A DNA stretch of 64,000 nt from Paludibacterium yongneupense DSM 18731 (GCF_000422925.1 NZ_AUGZ01000004.1:186001-250000), one strand, 5' to 3'; positions 26,447 through 35,701 are shown, numbered from the stretch's first letter. The notes: generated by a model from the letters alone, not told the origin. A program made the numbers and translations.

Positions 26447-27376
26447 TTATCGACTGCACCGGCCGCCGGGACCGGGGATCTTGCTCTTCGCGGCCGGAAA
26501 CACCTGCGCGCACAGAAAATCGACCAAAGCCCGAACTTTTGGCGAAGGGTGTTTGCTCGCCGGCCACAGCACGTGGAAAACGCCGGAGCGTTCCACATGA
26601 TCGGCCAGTATCAGCACCAGCCGGCCATCGGCCAGTGGCTCGCGGATGGCGAAGTCCGGCAGGCAGGCGATTCCCAGTCCTTGCAGCGCAAAGCACACGC
26701 GCGTCTCGATGTTGTTGCAGATCATTGAGGTGGGCAGTTGCAACTCGGGCTCGCCGGGCGTTTGCCGAAGCGCCCAGGTCTCCAGCTTGCCGCTGTTGGG
26801 AAAGCGGTAGTGCAGGCAGGCGTGCCGCCGCAGATCGGCTGGCGCCACGGGGGTGCCTCGGCGCGCCAGATAATCGGGCGAGGCCACCAGCTGCATCTGG
26901 AACGTGCCCAGACGGCGGGCCGACAGGCGCGAGTCGGCCGGTTCGCCCGTGCGCACCACGGCATCGAAGCCTTCCTCTACCACATCGACCATCCGGTCGG
27001 TGAAGTCCAGATCCAGTTCGATCTCGGGGTACTCGCGCATGAACTCGCCGAGCACCGGCAGTACCAGCGAGCTGACCAGCGGCAGGCTCACCCGCAGGCG
27101 CCCGCGCGGTGCGGCGCTGGCTTGCGACAGCTCCAGTTCCGCCGCCTCGATTTCGGCCAGGATACGACGACTGCGTTCCAGGAACAGCGCGCCTTCGGCC
27201 GTCAACGTGACACTGCGCGTGCTGCGGTGGAACAGGCGCACCCCCAGCTTCTCTTCCAGCCGCGCCACGCTCTTGCCGACGGCCGAGGCCGACACGCCCA
27301 GCAGCCGGCCGGCGGCGACGAAGCTGCGCGTCTCGGCGACCTGCACGAACACCACGAAGCCATTCAGGCTGTCCAT
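26447..27376 (-). CDS. LysR-family regulator of the hydrolase-oxidoreductase-MFS operon
   Basis: 309 residues from ATG 27376, which has AAGGAG at good spacing; a TTG six codons earlier is less likely. The N-terminal helix-turn-helix (GRLLGVSASAVGKSVARLEE) and the substrate domain are typical of the large CrgA/DmlR-like LysR subgroup. It is divergent from the three-gene operon at 27499-30967, with the shared spacer holding an inverted repeat. The family usually activates the divergent genes. Confidence 0.92.
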   Translation of the reverse strand: MDSLNGFVVFVQVAETRSFVAAGRLLGVSASAVGKSVARLEEKLGVRLFHRSTRSVTLTAEGALFLERSRRILAEIEAAELELSQASAAPRGRLRVSLPLVSSLVLPVLGEFMREYPEIELDLDFTDRMVDVVEEGFDAVVRTGEPADSRLSARRLGTFQMQLVASPDYLARRGTPVAPADLRRHACLHYRFPNSGKLETWALRQTPGEPELQLPTSMICNNIETRVCFALQGLGIACLPDFAIREPLADGRLVLILADHVERSGVFHVLWPASKHPSPKVRALVDFLCAQVFPAAKSKIPGPGGRCSR

Positions 27377-27395
27377 GATCGACTCTCCTTGCAAT

Positions 27396-27415
27396 TACGG
27401 ACACTTATTTCCGTA
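27396..27415. promoter_or_regulatory. Possible LysR operator
   Basis: Inverted repeat TACGGA (27396-27401) and TCCGTA (27410-27415) with an 8-bp AT-rich spacer, located 20 bp before the LysR start in the divergent spacer. Confidence 0.4.
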
Positions 27416-27498
27416 CATCATGGAACTGTAGCCTACTTTTTCTTTAATCGAGAAGCTTCTATCGTCGTGGCATTGTCCATTGAATCGAGGTACTTGCC

Positions 27499-28692
27499 AT
27501 GAAGAGCGCCCTATTTCCCCTGCGCCAGGGTGTCCCTCCCGCGCAGCTATCCGCACGCATCCAGGCGGTCGTTCAGCAGGCGCTGGACGACCGTCGCCTG
27601 GTCGGCGCCGTCGTCCTGGTCGCCCGCGATGGCGAGCTGATCCATCGGCAGGCCGCCGGTTTCGCCGACCGCGAAAGCGCACGGCCGATGGCCCTGCAGA
27701 TGGGTTTCCGGCTGGCTTCGGTGAGCAAGCCCATCGTTTCCACGGCAGCGCTGGTCCTGGTGGCGCAGGGGCGGCTCGCCCTGGATGCGGGCATCGAGCG
27801 CTGGTTGCCCGGGTTCCGTCCTTCGCTGGCCAATGGCAGCCCGGCGCGCATCACGGTGCGGCAGCTGCTCAGCCACACGGCAGGTCTCGGCTACCGCTTC
27901 TTCGAAGCCGACGCGGACGGTCCCTATGCGCGGGCCGGCATTTCGGATGGCATGGACGCCTCCGGCATCACTCTGGCCGAGAACCTGCGGCGCCTCGCCA
28001 GCGTGCCGCTGCTGTACGAGCCGGGCACCTCCTGGGGCTATTCGCTGGCAACCGACGTGTTGGGCGCACTGATCGAGCGCATCCACGGCACGCCGCTGGA
28101 CGAGGCGGTGCGGCAGTTGGTGACGGGCCCGTTGGGCATGACCGATACCGGCTTCGTCGCCCGCGATGCGCACCATGTCGCCGCTGCTTATGTCAACGAT
28201 GCGCCGCAGCCGCACCCGCTGGCAGAGGGCGAGACCGTTTCGGCTTTCGACGGCGCCATCGGCATCGCCTACAGCCCGGCCCGCATCTTCGACGCGCAGG
28301 CCTTCCCGTCGGGAGGCGCCGGCATGACCGGCACGGCAGGGGACTTCCTGCGCCTGCTGGAAATCCTGCGCCAGGGCGGCGGCACTCTGCTGCCCGGCGA
28401 ACTGGTCGAGGAGATGGGACGCGACCAGACCGGGGGCCTTGATCTGGCCGCTGCACCGGGCTTCGGTTTTGGTCTGGGCTTCTCGGTCCTGCGTGACCCC
28501 CGGCTTGCCGCTTCGCCTGAACGGGCCGGCACCTGGCGCTGGGGCGGCGCCTACGGCCACTCGTGGTTCGTGGACCGGGCGGAGGGCCTGAGCGTGACCG
28601 CTTTCACCAATACCCTGTACGAAGGCATGTCCGGCCGCTTCGTCACCGACCTGCGCGATGCCGTCTATGGCGCGTTGGAGGCATGGCGATGA
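27499..28692 (+). CDS. Serine hydrolase of the beta-lactamase class C / family VIII esterase fold
   Basis: 397 residues. The nucleophile motif SVSK gives Ser74 and Lys77; Tyr181 lies in a YSL motif at the position of the YxN tyrosine; WGGAYGHSW near the end replaces the KTG motif. This combination (SxxK, YSx, WGG) is typical of EstB-like esterases rather than true AmpC enzymes. No signal peptide is visible, so it should act in the cytoplasm, which also argues against classical beta-lactam resistance. First gene of a coupled trio; its stop overlaps the next start. Confidence 0.88.
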   Translation: MKSALFPLRQGVPPAQLSARIQAVVQQALDDRRLVGAVVLVARDGELIHRQAAGFADRESARPMALQMGFRLASVSKPIVSTAALVLVAQGRLALDAGIERWLPGFRPSLANGSPARITVRQLLSHTAGLGYRFFEADADGPYARAGISDGMDASGITLAENLRRLASVPLLYEPGTSWGYSLATDVLGALIERIHGTPLDEAVRQLVTGPLGMTDTGFVARDAHHVAAAYVNDAPQPHPLAEGETVSAFDGAIGIAYSPARIFDAQAFPSGGAGMTGTAGDFLRLLEILRQGGGTLLPGELVEEMGRDQTGGLDLAAAPGFGFGLGFSVLRDPRLAASPERAGTWRWGGAYGHSWFVDRAEGLSVTAFTNTLYEGMSGRFVTDLRDAVYGALEAWR

Positions 28693-29762
28693 CGACGAGA
28701 CCTGCACGCATGGCTGCCATCGCGTTTCGCCGCGGTTCCACGCTGGCCGATCGGGACTGCCTGACCGACATCGATACAGAGCGTCCGGAGCCGGGGCCGC
28801 ACGACCTGCTTGTGGCGGTCCGCGCCGTCTCGGTCAATCCGGTGGATACCAAGATCCGGGCGGGTTTGCTGGCTGCGCCCGATGCTGTCCGTTCCCTGGG
28901 CTGGGACGCCGCGGGGATCGTCGAAGCCGTCGGCGAAGCGGTCACGTTGTTCCAACCGGGCCAGAAGGTCTACTACGCCGGCTCTTTCGACCGCAGCGGC
29001 AGCAACGCGCAGTTCCACCTGGTGGACGAGCGCATCGCTGGCCACATGCCCCGCACCCTGGGTTTTGCCGAAGCGGCGGCGCTGCCGCTGACTTCGCTGA
29101 CGGCCTGGCAACTGCTGTTCGACCGCCTCGGTGTCCCGCCCGGCAAGTCGGCCGATGCCGGCTGCCTGTTGGTGCTGGGCGCCGCCGGTGGGGTCGGCTC
29201 CATGCTGATCCAGCTCGCCCGGCGGCTGACCGGCCTGACGGTGATTGCTACCGCTTCGCGCGAGGGAAGCCGCGACTGGTGCCTCGCCCTGGGCGCTCAT
29301 CACGTCATCGACCACCGGCGGCCGCTGCCGGCGCAGGTCGGCGCGTTGCAGCTGGCGCCGGTCACCCATATCGCGGCGTTGTCGCATACCGCCGAGCACC
29401 TGCACGAACTGGCCGGCCTGATCGCACCGCAAGGCCGGCTGGCTGTCATCGACGACCACGACACGCTGGACGCGGCGCCGTTCAAGGCCAAGAGCGTATC
29501 GCTGCATTGGGAGATGGTGTTCACCCGCCCGCTGTACCGCACGCCGGACATGATCGCGCAGCATCGCATCCTCGACGAAGTGGCGGCGCTGGTGGATGCG
29601 GGCGTGTTGCGCTCGACCGTCGGCCGCGTGCTGCAACCGCTGGACGCGGCCCGCCTGATCGAAGCCCATCGCCTGGTGGAAGCAGGCGGCGGCGTCGGCA
29701 AGGTGGTCGTGGCCCGTTCCATGGACGACATGGCGCGACCTGCGCGGGAGGCCGGACGATGA
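28689..29762 (+). CDS. Zinc-type alcohol dehydrogenase-like / quinone oxidoreductase (MDR family)
   Basis: 357 residues from the second of two nearby ATGs, chosen because GGAGG is then 7 nt away. GroES-like N-terminal domain (VSVNPVDTKIRAG; LGWDAAGIVEAVGEAV) and a Rossmann domain with the NADPH motif GAAGGVGSMLIQLA. Zinc-binding cysteines are absent, so it belongs to the zinc-free ZADH/QOR group that reduces quinones or enones with NADPH. Overlaps by 4 bp with both neighbours. Confidence 0.9.
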   Translation: MTTRPARMAAIAFRRGSTLADRDCLTDIDTERPEPGPHDLLVAVRAVSVNPVDTKIRAGLLAAPDAVRSLGWDAAGIVEAVGEAVTLFQPGQKVYYAGSFDRSGSNAQFHLVDERIAGHMPRTLGFAEAAALPLTSLTAWQLLFDRLGVPPGKSADAGCLLVLGAAGGVGSMLIQLARRLTGLTVIATASREGSRDWCLALGAHHVIDHRRPLPAQVGALQLAPVTHIAALSHTAEHLHELAGLIAPQGRLAVIDDHDTLDAAPFKAKSVSLHWEMVFTRPLYRTPDMIAQHRILDEVAALVDAGVLRSTVGRVLQPLDAARLIEAHRLVEAGGGVGKVVVARSMDDMARPAREAGR

Positions 29763-30967
29763 ATGCTGCTGCTCATCACCGCCTGCCGCTGGCCTCGCTG
29801 CTGGCGCTGGCCATGGCGGCCTTCATCACCATCCTGACCGAAGCCCTGCCGGCCGGTCTGCTGCCGCAGATGGCGCGGGGCCTGGCGCGGTCCGAGGCCT
29901 GGGTCGGCCAGGCCGTCACGATCTATGCCATCGGTTCGCTGGTGGCGGCAGTCCCGCTGACCGCCGCCACGCAAGGCCTGAGACGGCGGCCATTGCTGCT
30001 GGCGGCCATTGCGGGCTTCGCCGTCGCCAATACCGTGACGACGTTCTCCGGCAGTTATGCCCTGACCATGGTGGCGCGCTTCCTGGCGGGTGTGTCAGCC
30101 GGGCTGCTGTGGGCGCTGCTGGCGGGTTATGCCGCACGCATGGTGCCCGGGCCTCAGAAGGGCCGGGCCATCGCCATTGCGATGGTCGGCACGCCATTGG
30201 CGCTGTCGCTCGGCGTGCCGGCCGGCACTTTCCTTGGCAATCTGGCGGGCTGGCGGATGTGCTTCGGCATCATGAGCGGACTGGCGCTGCTGCTCATGGT
30301 GTGGGTGCGCATCAAACTTCCGGACTTCGCTGGGCTGGCGGCGGGAAAACGCATGCCGCTGAGGCATGTGTTCACCCTGGCGGGCATCCGGCCGGTGCTG
30401 TTCGCGGTGCTGGCCTTCGTACTGGCGCACAACATTCTTTATACCTACATCGCGCCTTTTCTCGCGGCGTCGGGCATGGCTGGACGGACGGACCTGGTGC
30501 TGCTGGCGTTCGGCGTCTCGTCCCTGCTGGGCATCTGGATTGTCGGTGCCCTGATAGACCGGCATCTGCGTGCGTTGACGCTTGCCAGCGCGGCCCTGTT
30601 CGGCCTGGCCGTGCTGGCGCTCGGTGTGGCGGGCAATGCGCCTGTCGTGGTGTATGCGGCGGCGGCTGCCTGGGGCCTGGCCTTTGGCGGCTCGGCGACA
30701 CTGTTCCAGACGGCACTGGCCAAAACGGCAGGAGACGCTGCGGATGTCGCACAGTCCATGCTGGTCACCGCCTGGAACGCGGCGATTGCCGGCGGCGGCA
30801 GCGTCGGGGGGCTGCTGCTCGAACGGCTGGGCGTCGGCGCATTCGCACCGGCCATGCTGGGGCTGCTGGCGGCAACGCTGGCGGTGGTGTGGGCGGCCAG
30901 GCGGCATGGCTTTCCGGCTGCTTCATGCCCGGCGATGCCCGATCGACAGACCGAGGCGCGGCCATGA
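29759..30967 (+). CDS. MFS transporter (AraJ/SotB-like drug or sugar exporter)
   Basis: 402 residues with twelve membrane segments. Conserved pieces include ITILTEALPAGLLPQMARGL in helix 1 and the motif ARFLAGVSAGLLWALLAGYA in helix 4/5, as in the AraJ/SotB/PbuE group of exporters. It is the last gene of the LysR-linked operon and probably exports the substrate or product of the two enzymes. Start ATG overlaps the previous stop (ATGA). Confidence 0.92.
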   Translation: MNAAAHHRLPLASLLALAMAAFITILTEALPAGLLPQMARGLARSEAWVGQAVTIYAIGSLVAAVPLTAATQGLRRRPLLLAAIAGFAVANTVTTFSGSYALTMVARFLAGVSAGLLWALLAGYAARMVPGPQKGRAIAIAMVGTPLALSLGVPAGTFLGNLAGWRMCFGIMSGLALLLMVWVRIKLPDFAGLAAGKRMPLRHVFTLAGIRPVLFAVLAFVLAHNILYTYIAPFLAASGMAGRTDLVLLAFGVSSLLGIWIVGALIDRHLRALTLASAALFGLAVLALGVAGNAPVVVYAAAAAWGLAFGGSATLFQTALAKTAGDAADVAQSMLVTAWNAAIAGGGSVGGLLLERLGVGAFAPAMLGLLAATLAVVWAARRHGFPAASCPAMPDRQTEARP

Positions 30968-31652
30968 AGGGCGCCCGGCCACTTGTTTTTCATCGCACTG
31001 GACCTGTCCGGTCTGCTATGCCGTCGAATTCGGCATGGCCGGCATCCTGCCGGCCATCGTCCAGCGCCATGGCGTCAGAGCGCTCAAGCCCGGTTGGCTG
31101 GTGGCCCTGTGAAGCCGCCGCCGGAGATCGATGCGGCTCCGGCGGCCGCACCGGTAGCTAGCGGAAGAGCCGCTTCCGCTATGCCGTAGCGGGCAGCAAT
31201 CCACCCAGCAAGCTTTCGATGATGACGAGAAGGTCTATATCCCGTTCCCGGCCGGCATGCGCGTTGCCGCCGCCGCGCGCCCCTGCTTTCTACCACGACG
31301 CTCTTGTGCGGCTCCTGGTTCACAACGCCGCCGCCCCGAAGAGCGGCCCGAAATAGAGCCAAGCCCGCGTTCCATCCCGGCTTTCGGCCATCCGGCTGTT
31401 TGCGCTCCATCCCTGATGACGGCCATTTTCTGTGCTTGGCCATACTCCCGCCCCCGCATGCCGTTTCGGCGACGCCGCGTCGTCAGTGTTGTATTGGTGT
31501 GCAATTGGTATCGTCAGCGTGAATAAGATATGACATAATCGCATGGCTTGGAATTTTTATTTAAAATACTTAATTTATTTTAAACATCAAGTTAAATTTC
31601 TTGTCCGGAATCCCACGCGCTTGTCGCCGCTTCGTCGGAAAAGATTCTCTTT
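30968..31652. other. 685-bp stretch without a convincing gene
   Basis: No frame has a credible protein or ribosome site. A short plus-strand reading ending near 31112 contains YAVEFGMAGILPAIVQRHGV, which looks like the first helix of an MFS transporter and may be a relic of a duplicated exporter. A hairpin of GCGGAAG/CTTCCGC lies near 31159-31177. From about 31540 to 31615 base composition falls to strongly AT-rich, unlike the surroundings. Confidence 0.5.
31560..31584. repeat. AT-rich inverted repeat upstream of GGDEF/EAL gene
   Basis: Perfect arms TTTAAAATA (31560-31568) and TATTTTAAA (31576-31584) with a 7-bp spacer, 69 bp before the gene start. Could be an operator, promoter region or silencer binding site. 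Confidence 0.6.
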
Positions 31653-33911
31653 ATGTTGTCTTTCATTTTTACCGCTCCCAGCGTGTCTGCGGTGCTGGAT
31701 GGTCTGGTCGGCTGCGCCTGGCTGGTCTTATGGAGGGTGCGCCGTGCCGAGCGGCATGCGCTGCTGCTCGGCACGGGCTCGTTACTATTGGCCGTGCTCG
31801 GCGGTTTGAGCATGCCGGTGGCGCCACACTGGCTCGAACTCGCACGCCGGGTCGCCGCCACTTTTCTCGTCGGCAGCAGCCTGGCAGCACTCTGGCTGGC
31901 TTGCCCCGCACTGCTCGGACGCACGGTGCGCGCCGCCATCTGGCCGGCGTGGGCGGTGGCGGCCCTGCTGCCCATACCCATCGTGAACCTGCTTGGTGGC
32001 GAGGCCGCCGTCACGCGTGCGATCCTGCTGATGCTGGGCCTGGGCTTTTTGCTGGCAGGAGGCTTGCTTTGGCGCCATCGACGCGACAGCCGTGCCGCGG
32101 GAGCGGTGTTCGCCCTGCGCGGCGTGTTGCTGTGCGCTTTCGGCTGCGGCACCGGTGACGTGTCCAGGCTTGATCTGCTGTATCTGCTGGACCTGCCGCT
32201 GCAGATCGGACTCTTGTCCATCCTGATCGGGTCGACGATAGCCGCCTTGTCCTTGCGCCTGTTGATGGCCAGCCGGCAGATCGAAGCGATGTTCGCCCAC
32301 TCCTTGCAAGGCGTGCTGATCCATCGCGAAATGCATGTCCTGTATGCGAACCGCGCCTTTCTACAGATGTTCGGCTTTGAGGACCTCGCGCATTTTCATG
32401 CGAACGGCGGTCTGGCGGCATTGTCGGACAGCGCCGCGCCCATCGACTGGATGCGCCCGGGCAAGGATGGCTCAAGCTGGAGCGGATTCCTGAACGGCAC
32501 CGATAACCTGCGCGTGCCGGTGCGGGCGCTGGCCACCTCGATTTCATGGGGGGGAACGCGCGCCTCGCAATGGGTGCTGGACAACGAAACCGAGCGGCTG
32601 CGAGTCGAAGAGCGTGCCGAGAAAAGCCTGCTGCGGGACCCGCTCACCGGCCTGTCCAACCGCAAGGGCTTCACCCTGCGCCTGGACGAGCTCGAGCAGG
32701 AGGCAACGCTGATTCTGATCGACATCCTGCGCTTCAAGGCGATCAACGATGTCTACGGCCATTCCGGAGCCGATATGTTGCTGGCTTCGCTCGGGCAACG
32801 CCTGTGCCGCCTGGCGGGCGGGCGCGCAGACATTGCCCGGCTGCACGGCAATACCTTCGCCATGTTGCTGCGGCATGGCGAAGGCAGGAGCCGCCAGCGC
32901 TTCCTCGATCGGCTGGCGGCGGCTTGCCGCGCGCCGTTCATCATCGCGACGCATACGGTCAACATCGATGCCGCCATCGCCTGCGCGCACTATCCTTCCG
33001 ACGCCGCGACCCCCGATATTCTGCTGTTGCACGCCGAACTAGCCCTGTTCGCGGCCAAGGACCAGGGCGGCGGCCCCTGCCTGCAGTTCGATGCCGAGCG
33101 TCACAAGACCCATCGACGCGAGTTTTCTCTCGAACATGCGATGCGTCGCGGTTTGAGCCAGGACGAGTTTTTCGTCGTCTATCAGCCGCAAGTGGCGGCC
33201 GACAGTCGCGATATCGTTGCGGCCGAAGCGCTGGTTCGATGGCGGCGCGAAGGCGGGGAGGTCGTGTCGCCTGGCGAATTCATCCCTGTGGCGGAACAGA
33301 CCGGCTTGGTGGTGCCGCTGGGGCTGGTGGTGCTGGAGAAAGTCTGCCGGCAGCTGCGGGACTGGCTAGAGGCCGGGCTGCAGGCGCCGCGCATCGCGGT
33401 CAATATTTCGGTGGTGCAGATTCTGCAGCCCGGTTTCGTTGAAACCGTGCGCGAGCGTGTCGCGCGTTTTTCCGTGCCGCCGGCGCTGATCGAATTCGAG
33501 GTGACCGAGACGGCAAACACCGACCTCATCGAAGATATGAGCGGGCAGTTGGCGCGGCTGGTCGAAGACGGGCATAAAATCGCGATCGACGATTTTGGCA
33601 CCGGCTATTCATCGTTGAAGTACCTGATGGCGCTGCCCATTTCGTCGATCAAGCTCGACCAGGCCTTTGTCCAGGCGCTGATGTCGCCCGATGCGGTCGC
33701 GATCGCGCGCGCGGTGCTGACGATGGGGCACAGCCTCGGCCACACCATGATCGCCGAAGGGGTGGAAACCGAGCAGCAAGCCGGTTTCCTGCGCGGGCTC
33801 GGCTACGACATCATGCAGGGTTTTCTCTACTATCGGCCGCAGAGCGGGGAAGAGCTGCAGCGGCGGCTGCCATGGTGGACGACCCGCGATCAGTCGTCGG
33901 ATGCATCCTGA
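31653..33911 (+). CDS. Membrane PAS-GGDEF(degenerate)-EAL cyclic-di-GMP phosphodiesterase
   Basis: 752 residues. Residues 1-205 hold about six membrane helices. A PAS-like domain follows at ~205-310. The GGDEF domain (~320-475) has HGNTF in place of the active-site motif, so cyclase activity is unlikely. The EAL domain (~490-735) keeps EALVRW, the ITETA-like VTETAN, DDFGTGYSS, KLDQ and AEGVET, so it should hydrolyse c-di-GMP. The GGDEF part may bind GTP and regulate. The ribosome site before ATG is poor. The 3' end overlaps the opposing gene by 22 bp. Confidence 0.92.
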   Translation: MLSFIFTAPSVSAVLDGLVGCAWLVLWRVRRAERHALLLGTGSLLLAVLGGLSMPVAPHWLELARRVAATFLVGSSLAALWLACPALLGRTVRAAIWPAWAVAALLPIPIVNLLGGEAAVTRAILLMLGLGFLLAGGLLWRHRRDSRAAGAVFALRGVLLCAFGCGTGDVSRLDLLYLLDLPLQIGLLSILIGSTIAALSLRLLMASRQIEAMFAHSLQGVLIHREMHVLYANRAFLQMFGFEDLAHFHANGGLAALSDSAAPIDWMRPGKDGSSWSGFLNGTDNLRVPVRALATSISWGGTRASQWVLDNETERLRVEERAEKSLLRDPLTGLSNRKGFTLRLDELEQEATLILIDILRFKAINDVYGHSGADMLLASLGQRLCRLAGGRADIARLHGNTFAMLLRHGEGRSRQRFLDRLAAACRAPFIIATHTVNIDAAIACAHYPSDAATPDILLLHAELALFAAKDQGGGPCLQFDAERHKTHRREFSLEHAMRRGLSQDEFFVVYQPQVAADSRDIVAAEALVRWRREGGEVVSPGEFIPVAEQTGLVVPLGLVVLEKVCRQLRDWLEAGLQAPRIAVNISVVQILQPGFVETVRERVARFSVPPALIEFEVTETANTDLIEDMSGQLARLVEDGHKIAIDDFGTGYSSLKYLMALPISSIKLDQAFVQALMSPDAVAIARAVLTMGHSLGHTMIAEGVETEQQAGFLRGLGYDIMQGFLYYRPQSGEELQRRLPWWTTRDQSSDAS

Positions 33912-34402
33912 CCCGTTTTCATTTCCAGCAAGGTCAGGTAGAGCCTGAGATCGAACTCGAGCTGGAAGTAGTCGGGTTCCATGTGCCGGCACAGCAGATA
34001 GAAGGCGCGATCGTGTTCCTTTTCCTTCAGGTGGGCGAGTTCGTGGACGACGATCATGCGCAGGAAGGCTGCGGGGGCTTTCTTGAAGAGCGAGGCGATG
34101 CGGATTTCGTTGCGGCTCTTCAAGCGCGAACCGTGCGGCCGGCTGATGCTGCTGTTCAGCCCCAGCGCGTGCTGAACCTGATTGATGCGGCTATCGAAGA
34201 CGACGAGCGACAAGGGCGGCGCTTTTCTCAGGTAGCGGTTTTTCAGCTGCAGCGCGTAAGCGTACAGGGCGCGATCATCGCCGACCTCGTGGTATTCGTC
34301 GTAGCGGCGCTGCAACAGCGCGTTCAGACGCCCGGACGCGATCCATTGCTGCGCCTGCTCCTGTAACTGCTCGGGGTAACCGGTTAGATATTTTAAATGC
34401 AT
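33890..34402 (-). CDS. YgjP-like metal-dependent hydrolase (DUF45 metallopeptidase fold)
   Basis: 170 residues. The zinc motif HELAH lies at 120-124, with a third ligand His130 in KEKEHDRAFY, as in the YgjP/WLM/SprT-like gluzincin group. No signal peptide, so cytoplasmic. The N-terminal region is helical. The family is widespread, with poorly defined substrates. It converges on the EAL gene, sharing its last 22 bp. Confidence 0.85.
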   Translation of the reverse strand: MHLKYLTGYPEQLQEQAQQWIASGRLNALLQRRYDEYHEVGDDRALYAYALQLKNRYLRKAPPLSLVVFDSRINQVQHALGLNSSISRPHGSRLKSRNEIRIASLFKKAPAAFLRMIVVHELAHLKEKEHDRAFYLLCRHMEPDYFQLEFDLRLYLTLLEMKTGQDASDD

Positions 34403-34545
34403 CTCTAGTCTTACAAAGGAATTTCACGCCGTGCTCTACGCATTTTCTGCTGCCTACAGCGTATTATCGGGTAGCTTATGCCACGTTGCGGCACCCGCTG
34501 CAAAGCTGTAGCATTTTACCGATTCCGTTCTGGATTGTGGCACAG

Positions 34546-35424
34546 ATGGTCGATCCCGCCAAAGCTCCACCCGCCTCCGTCGAGGCCTTTATCGCGCAAG
34601 TGCGCGAACGCTTTACCGAGCTCAGCCCGCAGCTGCAGGCGGGCGCAGCCTATCTGCTCGATTTTCCGGACGAAGTGGCGATTTATTCGATGCGCAAGGT
34701 CGCCGAGCGCGCGACGGTGCAGCCGGCTTCTCTGGTCCGGCTGTCTCAGGTTTTCGGTTTTCCCGGCTGGAACGAGCTGCGCAGCCTGTTTGTCGCGCGT
34801 ATGCGCACGGTCCCCGAAATCTACGCCGCCAAGGCCGAGACGCTGATCGACCGTGCCGATACCGAGACCTTGATGCACGAGATGTTTCGCGCGCAGCGCC
34901 AGAACCTGCAAGCCACCGAGGCGCTCAGCGTAGCGGGGCTGGCCAATGCGGCCCGGTTGCTGCACGACGCTCGCCATGTCCATATCGCGGGTTTTCGCGG
35001 CAGTTTTCCCGTGGCCTTCATGTTGCACTACCTGTATCGCCAGTTCCGTTCGAGCGTCAGCCTGGTGTCGGCGACCGGGGGGACGCTGGAAGTCGAGTTG
35101 CGCGCGCTCGATCCTGACGACGCCGTGCTGGCCGTCAGTTTCGCACCGTACTCCAGCGAGGCGACCCAACTTGCGAGCGCAGCGCGTCAAGCCGGCTGCC
35201 GCTTGATTGCGATCGCCGACAGTTCCGCCTCCTCCATCGGTTTGGGCGCCGATCAGACCTTGCTGTTCACCGGCAGCAGTCCTTCCATTTTTCCGTCCAT
35301 CGCGGCCGGCGTCGGCGTCGCCGAAGCCTTGCTCGCCCAGTTACTGACCCTGGATCAGGGCGAAGGCGCGCGCCGAATCGCCCGTAACGAGGCCCGCTTG
35401 CGCAGTCCCGATCCCGCGCATTGA
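34546..35424 (+). CDS. RpiR/MurR-family regulator with SIS domain
   Basis: 292 residues from ATG 34546 (weak ribosome site; a further ATG 20 codons upstream is possible). N-terminal HTH_6 domain (MRKVAERATVQPASLVRLSQVFGFPGW) and a SIS domain at ~120-260 that binds phosphosugars (HIAGFRGSFPVAFML; SFAPYSSEATQLA). It lies 277 bp upstream of glnHPQ in the same direction. The ligand is not evident. Confidence 0.9.
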   Translation: MVDPAKAPPASVEAFIAQVRERFTELSPQLQAGAAYLLDFPDEVAIYSMRKVAERATVQPASLVRLSQVFGFPGWNELRSLFVARMRTVPEIYAAKAETLIDRADTETLMHEMFRAQRQNLQATEALSVAGLANAARLLHDARHVHIAGFRGSFPVAFMLHYLYRQFRSSVSLVSATGGTLEVELRALDPDDAVLAVSFAPYSSEATQLASAARQAGCRLIAIADSSASSIGLGADQTLLFTGSSPSIFPSIAAGVGVAEALLAQLLTLDQGEGARRIARNEARLRSPDPAH

Positions 35425-35495
35425 GCGGGCGGCATCGGCTGCCGTTCCTGCTCTCTCCCCGGAGTGTCTATCCAAAAGTTGTACGATATCAGTGC

Positions 35496-35524
35496 CGCAT
35501 ATGCACCGTATTGGTGCATATGCG
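35496..35524. promoter_or_regulatory. NtrC binding site upstream of glnHPQ
   Basis: Perfect 12-bp inverted repeat with 5-bp spacer; the core TGCACC-N5-GGTGCA (35502-35518) equals the known NtrC enhancer consensus. No T-run follows, so it is not a terminator. I see no -24/-12 sigma-54 promoter between it and glnH; a sigma-70-like TTGTAC (35606) and TATAAA (35631) pair with 19-bp spacing is the best alternative. Confidence 0.7.
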
Positions 35525-35701
35525 CGTCGAAATGTCTGTTCCCGACTGCTTTCTGCGACCTTGTGTTGTAATATTTCCTCATTTTCTGCAACGTTTGTAT
35601 CTTTTTGTACAATAACCGGATCATTTGATTTATAAAATAGGTCTTTCGTTCCGAGCGTCAGCCGGGACGATTCCTACAATTCTAAAGACAGGAGATCACC
35701 T

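Noticed and set aside
27499-28692. Calling the hydrolase an AmpC beta-lactamase
   Set aside because: No signal peptide, YSL in place of YxN, and WGG in place of KTG point to the esterase branch.
31084-31443. Minus-strand 119-codon frame in the gene-poor stretch
   Set aside because: No recognisable domain, no ribosome site, and low-complexity basic composition.
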